NCBI RefSeq assembly: GCF_900108555.1
Contig: NZ_FNWV01000003.1
Span: 62,334 to 126,333 of the forward strand
DNA: 64,000 nt
Origin: Ruminococcus flavefaciens
GTDB lineage: Bacteria; Bacillota; Clostridia; Oscillospirales; Ruminococcaceae
Direction of reading: 5' to 3'
The notes beneath the pieces are model-generated. The model was given only the letters and a program-made list of their open reading frames with translations. It was not told the DNA's origin and made no database searches. Of this stretch, positions 13,984-22,048 are shown piece after piece; within the stretch, counting starts at the first letter, position 1; each line of letters begins with the position of its first letter. Both the position numbers and the translations under genes were made by a program.

Positions 13984-14078
13984 AGTTGTTGTATTATTTG
14001 CAACAACTGAAAAATGAACTGTTGCAAAAAACGCAACAGTTCCTGCTAAAATGAGTTGTCGCATATTTTGCGATAACT
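13984..14078. repeat. Three consecutive related hairpins
   Basis: Arms 13984-13991/14001-14008 (AGTTGTTG / CAACAACT), 14017-14025/14033-14041 (AACTGTTGC / GCAACAGTT) and 14054-14063/14069-14078 (AGTTGTCGCA / TGCGATAACT). The last matches 10805-10829. They lie between tRNA-Ser and the cassette terminator; possibly processing or binding sites. Confidence 0.65.
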
Positions 14079-14081
14079 GAC

Positions 14082-14119
14082 AACAGCTCCCGTCCAGATA
14101 GAGACAGGAGCTGTTTTTT
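14082..14119 (+). terminator. Terminator of tRNA cassette B
   Basis: ACAGCTCCCGTC / GACAGGAGCTGT hairpin followed by TTTTTTA. It closes the cassette 130 nt after the last tRNA. Confidence 0.8.
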
Positions 14120-14120
14120 A

Positions 14121-14149
14121 TTGAAAAACGCCCCCAAATATGATATAAT
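14121..14149 (+). promoter_or_regulatory. Promoter of kinase/methyltransferase pair
   Basis: TTGAAA (14121-14126), 17 bp, TATAAT (14144-14149). The -35 begins right at the end of the preceding terminator's T-run. Confidence 0.8.
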
Positions 14150-14182
14150 TATGGAAACTATCGGAAAGGAGCCGCGGCTACT

Positions 14183-14695
14183 ATGATAATACTGATAACA
14201 GGTGCTTCACACACAGGGAAAACGCTCCTCGCGCAGAAACTGCTTGAAAAATACAAGTACCCTTACCTGTCTATCGACCACCTGAAAATGGGACTTATAA
14301 GAAGTGGTCAGACCGAGCTCACTCCCTATGACGACGACAAGCTGACGGCATACCTCTGGAATATCCTGAAAGAGATGATAAAGACTGCCATTGAAAACGA
14401 ACAGGATCTCATAATCGAGGGCTGTTATATTCCCTTTGACTGGAAGAACAGCTTTGACGCCGACTATCTGTCGCAGATAAAATACATCTGCCTTGTTATG
14501 AGTGAAAGCTACATAACCAGCCATTTCAGCGACATTGTCAGCTTCGGGAACGCTATCGAGAAAAGGCTCTCCAATGACCTCAGTATTAAGGACGTAATAC
14601 AGGACAATCAGGAATATCTCCGCGGCTGTATCAGTTACGGACTTGACTATTTTCTGATAGATGATGAATACGATTTGGAAAGGTGCTGTATATGA
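14183..14695 (+). CDS. P-loop kinase-like ATPase (intact copy B)
   Basis: 170 aa. Walker A is GASHTGKT at residues 7-14, with an SIDHLKMGLIRSG segment next and a Walker-B-like LIIEGCYIPF. This is the shape of small nucleotide/AAA-type kinases; the substrate is unknown. Its stop overlaps the methyltransferase start (ATGA), indicating translational coupling. The C-terminal half is duplicated as a remnant at 1740-1994. An RNA 5'-kinase role beside the tRNA cassette would be attractive but nothing in the sequence proves it. Confidence 0.8.
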   Translation: MIILITGASHTGKTLLAQKLLEKYKYPYLSIDHLKMGLIRSGQTELTPYDDDKLTAYLWNILKEMIKTAIENEQDLIIEGCYIPFDWKNSFDADYLSQIKYICLVMSESYITSHFSDIVSFGNAIEKRLSNDLSIKDVIQDNQEYLRGCISYGLDYFLIDDEYDLERCCI

Positions 14696-15321
14696 CCAAC
14701 CCATGGGAAGAAATAAGTCTTGACGACTACGAAAAGCACATGAGCCTTGATTCTGTGCGGCAGCTTCAGGCGCTTGATTCCATAATGAAGGAGCAGTTCT
14801 CCGCCTATCCTTTGGAGACTGCCGCGGTTCTGGGAGTTGCAGGCGGAAACGGACTTGAACACATTGACACCGACAAGTTCCGCACAGTCTACGGTGTGGA
14901 CATCAATGCTGACTATCTCCGTACGGTATCTCAGCGATATACTCAGCTTTCGGGAGTTCTGGAGTGCCTGCACATCGACCTTATAAGCGAGGCAGAGAAG
15001 CTCCCGCAGGCACAGCTTCTGATAGCGAACCTGCTTATTGAGTACATCGGCTACGGAGCGTTCCAGCGAGCCGTTTTGCAGACCACTCCACAGTACGTTT
15101 CCTGCGTGATACAGATAAACACGGACGAGGAGCAGTGGGTGTCGGAGTCGCCGTACCTGCGAGCCTTCGACAGGCTTGACGAGGTACATCACCAAATGGA
15201 GGAAAAGGCACTCACGGCTGCCATGAACGATATAGGCTACTCGCTGATATTGCAGGAGTCATATCCACTACCTAACGAAAAGGCACTGGTGAGGTTGGAT
15301 TTTAAGAAAAACGAGGTGTAA
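14692..15321 (+). CDS. Class I SAM-dependent methyltransferase (copy B)
   Basis: About 209 aa, highly similar to the copy at 1117-1743 along its length. SAM-binding loop VLGVAGGNGLEH, acidic YGVDINADYL, then the family-specific LLIANLLIEYIGYGAF region. Start ATG 14692 is inside the kinase stop overlap. Substrate unknown. Followed by a DUF2262 gene after 1 bp, so all three are one operon. Confidence 0.82.
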   Translation: MTNPWEEISLDDYEKHMSLDSVRQLQALDSIMKEQFSAYPLETAAVLGVAGGNGLEHIDTDKFRTVYGVDINADYLRTVSQRYTQLSGVLECLHIDLISEAEKLPQAQLLIANLLIEYIGYGAFQRAVLQTTPQYVSCVIQINTDEEQWVSESPYLRAFDRLDEVHHQMEEKALTAAMNDIGYSLILQESYPLPNEKALVRLDFKKNEV

Positions 15322-15322
15322 T

Positions 15323-15826
15323 ATGTCATTTTTATCGAAATTATTCGGCAGTAAAAAGCCTGAAAGAGAGCTCAAAGTCATTCACGACAAATACTGTGAT
15401 TTTACCGATGCAGACGACGTTTCAGAGTACAAAGGCACAGTGAAATGGCTCAATTATGACTGTGACATTGTGCTTGATGTTGATGAGTTCCCCTGCGAGA
15501 ACCCAACCATTGAAAAATCACTCGCCGTGTTCCATATGCTTTACGAAAATATGGAGGAATGGGACAGAAAGGTCAAGGAGTGTGCCGCGGCTGAATTTAT
15601 GGACGAAAACGGTATGGTCGAGATATGGGGCGACGGCAAAGAGGACAATGTTCCGCCAATGCCAAAAGAAGAATTCATAAAAGAGATTGCTGTTTTTGAA
15701 ATACTCATTACAAACAATGGCGAGATAACATTCAGGATACCTGCTGACGGCTTGTTCACTGACCATGAGATCGTGATTGAAGCCAAAAGCACCGGTGAGA
15801 TACTGTCCTGTTCACTTGCGGGATAA
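15323..15826 (+). CDS. DUF2262 domain protein
   Basis: 167 aa. The C-terminal half carries the DUF2262 signature: a paired-helix W-x-x-K segment (EEWDRKVKECAAAEFM), then F-x-I-P-x-D-G-x-F-x-x-H (RIPADGLFTDHEIVIEA) and a terminal SLAG. Function unknown. Last gene of the kinase/methyltransferase operon; not found beside the copy at 1117. Confidence 0.7.
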   Translation: MSFLSKLFGSKKPERELKVIHDKYCDFTDADDVSEYKGTVKWLNYDCDIVLDVDEFPCENPTIEKSLAVFHMLYENMEEWDRKVKECAAAEFMDENGMVEIWGDGKEDNVPPMPKEEFIKEIAVFEILITNNGEITFRIPADGLFTDHEIVIEAKSTGEILSCSLAG

Positions 15827-16189
15827 ACCACTATAAATCCACCTGACACAACAAGCCACAAAATATCAGGACACTGTGCCTTTCAAATGCTATAATAATA
15901 AGTAGTCAGCTCATTGTTTTTCAATGCATTTCTTATATCTTCAACTGAGTATTTCATCGAAGCTCCACCCTTCCATATTGACTTTATCATATCCCTTATA
16001 TTTTTCATAAAACTATATCTATATGATTATTTTATCTGTTAATTCAATGTATATTCTGCAATTTTTAGCAGCAGCTCAAAAAAATCCACTCAGTACACTA
16101 TTTCCGCATAGAACTATTGTGCTGATACAAAAAGGACGGATAATATCCGCCCCTACAAATATAAATAATTATTTGTGTTAGAACGAACA
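15827..16189. other. Intergenic stretch with a doubtful small ORF
   Basis: About 360 bp, AT-rich. A minus-strand ORF of 41 codons (15883-16008, containing GGASMKYSVEDIRNALKNNE, internal ATG behind GGGTGGAG) could encode a tiny protein or be a gene remnant; I do not recognise it. At about 16125-16157 lies a GGCGGAT-type hairpin ending CCCCTACA, one of a repeat class seen elsewhere in the window. Confidence 0.4.
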
Positions 16190-16214
16190 AGCCCCGAGGC
16201 ATAGCCTCGGGGCT
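16190..16214 (-). terminator. metG terminator
   Basis: AGCCCCGAGGC (16190-16200) / GCCTCGGGGCT (16204-16214), an 11-bp stem with a 3-nt loop, 12 bp past the metG stop; the T-run is weak on the minus strand. Confidence 0.7.
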
Positions 16215-16225
16215 GAACTTTTAGT

Positions 16226-18217
16226 TTATCTTATCTTTGAACCAACAGGGATACTGTCGTCAACAAAGATGACCTTTACACCGTCAGGAGTATCCGCTGC
16301 GCAGATCATGCCGTTGCTGTCAACACCTCTGAGCTTTACAGGCTTGAGGTTAGCAATGAGCTGGAGTTTCTTTCCGATAAGGTCCTCGGGAGTATAGTAC
16401 TGAGCTATACCCGATACTACCTGTCTGCCGCCCATGCCGTCATCGAGCTGTAAGCACAGGAGCTTGTCCGACTTCTTTACCTTTTCACAAGCCACTACCT
16501 TTGCTACTCTTATCTCTACCTTAGCGAAATCGTCAATAGTGATCTCAGGCTTGAGCTCTATCTTCTCAGGCTCAGCAGCTTCTCCGCCTTTCTCAGCAGC
16601 AGAAAGCTTAGCCTTTGCAGCTTCCATATTTTTTATAAGGATAGAGTTGAGCTCTTCTATCTCCTTGTCAACGTCTATTCTCGGGAAGAGTATATCGCCC
16701 TTGTGAACTGTTACATTCTCGGGAAGTACGCCGAACTTATCAAGCTTGTCGTACTCAACATCAGCAGCTGATGCGCCTATCTGCTCCCATACCTTTGGCA
16801 TAACTGTAGGCATGAAAGGTGCAAGGAGTGCAGAAGTTATACGGATAGCTTCAAGGAGATTGTAGAGAACTGCTGCAAGACGTGCTTTCTTTGCCTCGTC
16901 CTTGCCCAGCTTCCACGGCTCAGTCTCGTCGATGTACTTATTAGCGCGTGAAACTACCTCAAAGACAGATTCGAGAGCCTGCTTTATCTTTGTTTCATCA
17001 ACAAAACCGTCAACAACAGAACGAAGTCCCGTTACGGCAGCCTTGAAATCATCGTCTATAGCTTCAGCCTCACGCTCTGTGGGAAGAGTGCCGCCGAAGT
17101 ACTTGTCAGCCATAGCAACGGTACGTGAAACGAGGTTTCCGAAGCCGTTTGCAAGGTCTGAGTTTATACGGTTTATCATTATCTCGTTGGAGAAAAGGCT
17201 GTCTGCACCGAGAGCCATTTCGCGGAGAATATGGTATCTTATGGAATCCTGACCGTATCTCTCACCCAGTACGAACGGGTCTACAACGTTGCCGAGAGAT
17301 TTGGACATTTTCTCGCTTTCACCGTTTTTGCCTGCCATTGTTATCCAGCCGTGTACAGCAAGGTGCTTTGGAAGCGGCAGGTCAAGTGCCATGAGCATTG
17401 CAGGCCAGATGATAGCGTGGAAACGCATGATATCCTTTGCTACCATGTGAACATCAGCAGGCCAGTACTTCTCATAGTCGCTGTGTGCTGAGTTCTCATA
17501 GCCAAGAGCTGTGATATAGTTGGAGAGCGCGTCTATCCATACGTATACAACGTGCTTCTCGTCAAAGCTTACGGGTACGCCCCATGTGAATGAAGTTCTT
17601 GAAACGCAGAGGTCCTCAAGACCGGGCTTGATGAAGTTATTTACAAGTTCTACAGCTCTTGTCTTTGGACGGAGATAATCTGTCTCAAGGAGAAGCTTCT
17701 CTATGCGCTCTGCAAATGGAGACATCTTGAAGAAATAAGCCTCCTCCTTTGCGAACTTTACAGGTCTGTGACACTCGGGACAGCAGCCGTGCTCGTCAAG
17801 CTGTGACTCAGTCCAGAAGCTTTCGCAAGGTGTACAGTACTTGCCTGAGTATTCGCCCTTGTAGATATAGCCCTTGTCGTAGAGAGCCTTGAATATCTTC
17901 TGTACGGCTTCAACGTGGTAATCATCTGTAGTACGGATATATCTGTCGTAGGAAATATTCATGTATTTCCAGAGGTTCTTGAATTTATCAACTATAACGT
18001 CAACGTACTCCTTTGGAGTTACGCCCTGTTCAGCAGCCTTCTGCTCTATTTTAAGACCGTGCTCGTCAGTACCTGTGAGGAACATTACGTCATAGCCCTG
18101 CATTCGCTTGTAACGGGCAATAGAATCGCAGGCAACTGTTGTATAGCAGTGACCGATATGAGGATCGCCCGAGGGATAGTAAATCGGTGTAGTAATGTAA
18201 AAGGGTTTCTTTGACAT
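16226..18217 (-). CDS. metG: Methionyl-tRNA synthetase
   Basis: 663 aa; charges tRNA-Met with methionine. HIGH motif in PSGDPHIGHCYT near residue 18, a Cys4 zinc site (CTPCESFW ... CCPEC) in the connective peptide, KMSKS in SEKMSKSLGN, anticodon domain, and a C-terminal EMAP/Trbp111-like tRNA-binding domain (DFAKVEIRVAKV to SNGMICAAD). Start 18217 is set by TTGGAGCG upstream; longer frames lack a ribosome site. The leader is only about 60-70 nt, with no room for a T-box or S-box. Confidence 0.97.
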   Translation of the reverse strand: MSKKPFYITTPIYYPSGDPHIGHCYTTVACDSIARYKRMQGYDVMFLTGTDEHGLKIEQKAAEQGVTPKEYVDVIVDKFKNLWKYMNISYDRYIRTTDDYHVEAVQKIFKALYDKGYIYKGEYSGKYCTPCESFWTESQLDEHGCCPECHRPVKFAKEEAYFFKMSPFAERIEKLLLETDYLRPKTRAVELVNNFIKPGLEDLCVSRTSFTWGVPVSFDEKHVVYVWIDALSNYITALGYENSAHSDYEKYWPADVHMVAKDIMRFHAIIWPAMLMALDLPLPKHLAVHGWITMAGKNGESEKMSKSLGNVVDPFVLGERYGQDSIRYHILREMALGADSLFSNEIMINRINSDLANGFGNLVSRTVAMADKYFGGTLPTEREAEAIDDDFKAAVTGLRSVVDGFVDETKIKQALESVFEVVSRANKYIDETEPWKLGKDEAKKARLAAVLYNLLEAIRITSALLAPFMPTVMPKVWEQIGASAADVEYDKLDKFGVLPENVTVHKGDILFPRIDVDKEIEELNSILIKNMEAAKAKLSAAEKGGEAAEPEKIELKPEITIDDFAKVEIRVAKVVACEKVKKSDKLLCLQLDDGMGGRQVVSGIAQYYTPEDLIGKKLQLIANLKPVKLRGVDSNGMICAADTPDGVKVIFVDDSIPVGSKIR

Positions 18218-18279
18218 AAAAATCGCTCCAATCTGAGTGTAAAATTCCTTTTCCGAATGAAAGAAAAGGTACAAATCTT

Positions 18280-18308
18280 ATTATACCACGTTTTTTGAGA
18301 TTTGTCGA
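18280..18308 (-). promoter_or_regulatory. metG promoter
   Basis: TCGACA (18303-18308), 17 bp, TATAAT (18280-18285) on the minus strand. Confidence 0.75.
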
Positions 18309-18332
18309 GTATAAATTATCATTATATAAAAA

Positions 18333-18434
18333 AGCCATTAGCCCTTAGCCTTTAGCTATTAGCCAAGGTGTCGCCTTCGGCGAATAATTTAAATATTGTG
18401 AGCGTCTGTGAACACCTTCGGCTAACGGCTAATT
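18333..18434. repeat. Palindromic interspersed element, copy 1
   Basis: About 100 bp. The left arm has repeated TTAGCC units, the right arm GGCTAACGGCTAA; an inner pair is AAGGTG / CACCTT. The core (GGCGAATAATTTAAATATTG then TGAGCG) matches, inverted, the element at 38780-38891. It overlaps the stop codon of the MutS-related gene. Confidence 0.75.
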
Positions 18435-20150
18435 AACGAGCATATCATAGGTAACGCCGTATTTCTCGGCGATATCCTTTGCGTAGGACATTCCCTCGGG
18501 AGATGCTACCTCCACCTTAAAGGAGCGTTTACCGTTATCGCTCTTCACTATCAGTGACGAGAGCTTCACACCGCTGCTCTCCTTGTTGAGCTCCTCTGCA
18601 TCTGCGGCAAGCTTATGCATATGAGTATTGTATATAGTCCTTACCTGCTTTTTCAGCAGTGCTCTCACGGAGTCCTTTGCGATATAGAAGCCCTCCTCAA
18701 AGGAAGTTGTGGAGAAAGTCTCATTGAGCAGAAGCAGGCTGTCCTTTGTACATTCGGAGTATATCGCCTTAAATCTTACGCACTCCTCACCAAGTCTGCC
18801 CAAGTCCATAGTCTTGTCCTCATCGGCAGGAAAATGAGTATATATACAGTCCACAGGCTTATACTCAAAGGACGATGCAGGCACGTAAACGCCGCTCTGT
18901 GCAAGGACATACATAAGTCCCACAGCCTGAGTAATTGTCGTCTTGCCGCCTCGGTTAGCTCCCGTAAGGATATAGATAGTATGCTCCTTATCGAATTTAA
19001 GGTCGTTGTATACCAGTTCCTCAACGCTCTGCAAATTAATGGCAAGCTTCAAGTTGTATAAGTCCTTTGCGTCCATAGCTACATCATCGCCTCTGATGAC
19101 CTGTGCTTCACAGAACCTAAAGCCCTTTTCCATGCATTTGTCTATGAACTCCGCAAACTTGATATAATACATGAATTCGGGGATTATCTGCGATATATTG
19201 ACGATAGCGATGTCTGCGTATTTAGTAACGGTGTCCCCCAGCTTCTTCACCACAGAATCCAGCATCTTATTCATGACCTTGTCGAGGTAACTCGTTGCAT
19301 TTGCCGAACCGTCGCCGTCTGGAGTCTTTGTTATAGTTGCTCTTATCCTGCCGTCTACAAATGGAGTCTTTGTAACAGCAAGATATCCGCCTGTATTCTC
19401 TATGAATTTCGAGACTTTATGCTCGTTGAGCTTATCTACCTGATGATAGTGCATATCGCCGTCCCATTCATTGCCCTCCTGCACCTTGTTCTTTGACGCG
19501 ATAGCATCGGCAAAATTGGTAACGATATTAGACTTTTTGAAAGGCTTGTCGTTAACGGAGATAAGTCCCATACTTACGGCTTCAAATCTGCTGTTGACGT
19601 TGACGCCGAGGGTAACGCTCTCTATTTTCAGTGATTTTATTTTAAGCTCGGCTATGTCCTTTTTCATTTCCGCAAAGCAGGCATCGCTGTAAAGCTCGTC
19701 GATATATGCCTTGAAGTTGATAAGTCCCTCGGACTTTATTTCCGCATCGGAAAGGCAGTCTCTCATAGCTTCCACGCACTTGATATAGTCATCGAGCTCG
19801 TCAAGCCTGTGCATGAGATGCCAGAAACCAAGCTTTTCATCTGTTTCCATGCGTGAGCCGCTGAACTTTCTCAGGAATTCTATCCTGTCAAACAGCTCCG
19901 TCAGTTTATTTCTCAGCTCGGGCAGCCTGAGTATATCCACGAAAACCTTCTGCCTGTAAACTGCCACACGGGGATCGGCAGTCATATTGGATAAGATGCT
20001 CATTATAAGGTTCTGTTCTCTCGGATCATTGGTCAGCTCATGGCACAGTGTATCAAGTCCGAGATCATGGCAGGCTGAGTCGGAAAGCTGCTTATATACA
20101 GTATCCTCATAGTATGGAAATAATATACTGAAATGATTATTTGACTTCAT
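18429..20150 (-). CDS. MutS-related ATPase (domain V family)
   Basis: 573 aa. The C-terminal third is a MutS ATPase: Walker A GANRGGKTTITQ, Walker B SLLLLNETFSTT, and the switch histidine region YNTHMHKL. The N-terminal mismatch-recognition domains of MutS are missing and there is no Smr endonuclease domain as in MutS2. Such stand-alone MutS-like ATPases have no firm function. It lies alone, with RBS AGGAG upstream of 20150. The stop codon lies inside a palindromic repeat. Confidence 0.85.
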   Translation of the reverse strand: MKSNNHFSILFPYYEDTVYKQLSDSACHDLGLDTLCHELTNDPREQNLIMSILSNMTADPRVAVYRQKVFVDILRLPELRNKLTELFDRIEFLRKFSGSRMETDEKLGFWHLMHRLDELDDYIKCVEAMRDCLSDAEIKSEGLINFKAYIDELYSDACFAEMKKDIAELKIKSLKIESVTLGVNVNSRFEAVSMGLISVNDKPFKKSNIVTNFADAIASKNKVQEGNEWDGDMHYHQVDKLNEHKVSKFIENTGGYLAVTKTPFVDGRIRATITKTPDGDGSANATSYLDKVMNKMLDSVVKKLGDTVTKYADIAIVNISQIIPEFMYYIKFAEFIDKCMEKGFRFCEAQVIRGDDVAMDAKDLYNLKLAINLQSVEELVYNDLKFDKEHTIYILTGANRGGKTTITQAVGLMYVLAQSGVYVPASSFEYKPVDCIYTHFPADEDKTMDLGRLGEECVRFKAIYSECTKDSLLLLNETFSTTSFEEGFYIAKDSVRALLKKQVRTIYNTHMHKLAADAEELNKESSGVKLSSLIVKSDNGKRSFKVEVASPEGMSYAKDIAEKYGVTYDMLVN

Positions 20151-20251
20151 ATTTCAGCTCCTTTCGCTAATAATAACAGATTTAGGGAAATATTATCATC
20201 TTTTTCGCTTATCATAAAACTAAGCCATTAATTTATGCATATCGTTCATTA

Positions 20252-20289
20252 GAAAAAAGCACAGATACTCCTTTCGGAAATATCTGTGC
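20252..20289 (-). terminator. Terminator after hydrogenase-like sensor gene
   Basis: GCACAGATA (20259-20267) / TATCTGTGC (20281-20289), followed on the minus strand by TTTTTT. Confidence 0.8.
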
Positions 20290-20299
20290 CGTATTTTTA

Positions 20300-22012
20300 T
20301 TACTTATGGATATCGCTTACGTCTACCTTTTCGGTCTGTCCTGTCTTTACAAGGACTTCGTTTATCTCACCAACAAGCGAGATGATATCATTGATAGACT
20401 TATTGATAGTCTCAGAGCTTTCGTTAGTTGTGGTAACGTTGTCATCGAGAGCACCAAATGCGTCAATAGTAGTCTCAAGGATAGATATGAGCTGTGATAC
20501 GCTGTCGGAATCCATTGTAGAGTTGTCATTACAGAAAGCAACGACATTCTCAAGGAGATCCTTAACTACAGCAGCTCTCTCACTTGTAGCCGATGTAGAA
20601 TCGCCTATACTCTTCATATTATCATTGATCTTTGCAACATTAGCCTTCAGCTTGTCTGAAAGTGCGAGACATTCCTCTGTGATCTCTTCGAGCTGTTCAT
20701 TCTGTCTGTTCAGTGCAGAGTGTCTTGCAAGGAGGACTGACTTTGCATGAACGATACAGTTATCAGGTGTATTGAGACCTCTGTATATAGCTATCGCCAT
20801 ATCACGGCAGGTATTGTATCCGCAGGCATGACAGTCATACTTACGATCCTCAGCTGTATGCATTCCCATTTTCTCGAAAATAGGATCAAGCTGCATATTG
20901 CTCGGAACCGGTGACGGCATGGAAGGCTTGTAGTTTCTGAGAAAGTCGGAAACTCTCAGCTCGTCATCAAACTTCTTGAAGAGCCTGTCATCGCCTCGTC
21001 CCATGATACCTGTAGACTTACGGCGTGTCTTTGCCTCGTTCTCGATACTTCTCATAGTTGCCATAGCATCGAATACAGTCTGCTTTGTACCTGATGCAGG
21101 TCCGATATTACAGCCGAATTCACATGAAAGAACATCGAATATTCTCGGGTGCTTTGACTCAGGCATTCTTCCGTACATATCGATCTCAGCGAATACCTTG
21201 TGTACGCCCTCTGAATTTGTGATATTCATATCAGGATCATGGAGCCACATATTATCTCTGAGTCCGCCCGGACGAGAGTAAACAGAACCCATTTGTCCCT
21301 GTGCTTCGTCAAACTTATACTCAAAATCTTCAGATGTATCAAGGTCGATATTGATATCGTTACGGTCAAAATACTCAAAAAGCTTCTTGATAGTAACGGT
21401 ATAATCAATGAGACCTGTATCAATAGCCTCATACTTTTCAGCGATACACGGGGAAATAACTGCGATAGGATTGTTCCTTCTCAGATACTTCTTTATGTAT
21501 ATGGCACTGCAGGCGATAGGGCTGTGGATAGGTGAAAGGTTCTGCAAGAGCTTAGGCTGATAAGTCTCGATATACTTTACAACAGCAGGACACTGCTGTG
21601 TGATGATATTGCCTATCTTATCCTGTTCGAGAGTTCTCAAATGCGCCCATGTACAGATATCAGCACCGTATGAAACGTCAAATACTGTACATCCCTGCTT
21701 CTTGAACCAGTCAAGAACGCCCTTCCACTTTGTGGGGAGAGCAGTCTTTAAAGCAGGAGAAGCCATGATTATGATCTTTTCCTTAACGATGTTTGAGATA
21801 CATTCATCTGTATCATCTATAAAATCTCTTGCACCGTGATTGCACTTCTTTACACATTCGCCGCAGGCAATACACTTATTTGGATTGACCATTGTTATAA
21901 AACGTCCGTCCTCAAGCTGTTTGGTCATGTTGGCTTCCGGTGCTGGACATTCTCTTACACAAGCATTGCAGCCAACACATTTTTCTGGTTTTACAATGAT
22001 AAGTTCACTCAT
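20300..22012 (-). CDS. [FeFe]-hydrogenase-like sensor protein with Fe-S domains
   Basis: 570 aa. Two 4Fe-4S ferredoxin motifs (CVGCNACVRECP, CIACGECVKKCN) precede an H-cluster domain with degenerate signatures: TQQCPAVV instead of TSCCP (the proton-transfer Cys is Gln), SPCIAEKYE, and LSCEFGCNIG. Next comes a C-x2-CG-x4-C Fe-S motif (CHACGYNTC) and a helical, MCP-like tail. This is the layout of sensory, not catalytic, [FeFe] hydrogenases of Clostridia. Cotranscribed behind the coiled-coil gene (36-bp gap). Likely senses H2 or redox state; output unknown. Confidence 0.82.
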   Translation of the reverse strand: MSELIIVKPEKCVGCNACVRECPAPEANMTKQLEDGRFITMVNPNKCIACGECVKKCNHGARDFIDDTDECISNIVKEKIIIMASPALKTALPTKWKGVLDWFKKQGCTVFDVSYGADICTWAHLRTLEQDKIGNIITQQCPAVVKYIETYQPKLLQNLSPIHSPIACSAIYIKKYLRRNNPIAVISPCIAEKYEAIDTGLIDYTVTIKKLFEYFDRNDINIDLDTSEDFEYKFDEAQGQMGSVYSRPGGLRDNMWLHDPDMNITNSEGVHKVFAEIDMYGRMPESKHPRIFDVLSCEFGCNIGPASGTKQTVFDAMATMRSIENEAKTRRKSTGIMGRGDDRLFKKFDDELRVSDFLRNYKPSMPSPVPSNMQLDPIFEKMGMHTAEDRKYDCHACGYNTCRDMAIAIYRGLNTPDNCIVHAKSVLLARHSALNRQNEQLEEITEECLALSDKLKANVAKINDNMKSIGDSTSATSERAAVVKDLLENVVAFCNDNSTMDSDSVSQLISILETTIDAFGALDDNVTTTNESSETINKSINDIISLVGEINEVLVKTGQTEKVDVSDIHK

Positions 22013-22048
22013 AATGTATATACTCCTTAAATAATTCAGGAAAATTCT

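Noticed and set aside
14183..15321. Reading the kinase and methyltransferase as a Pnkp/Hen1-type RNA repair pair
   Set aside because: The methyltransferase lacks Hen1-like metal-binding motifs that I can see, and the kinase has no phosphatase partner; proximity to tRNAs alone is not enough.
18217..18310. T-box or S-box leader of metG
   Set aside because: The promoter is only about 65 nt before the ATG; no specifier loop or T-box sequence fits in that space.
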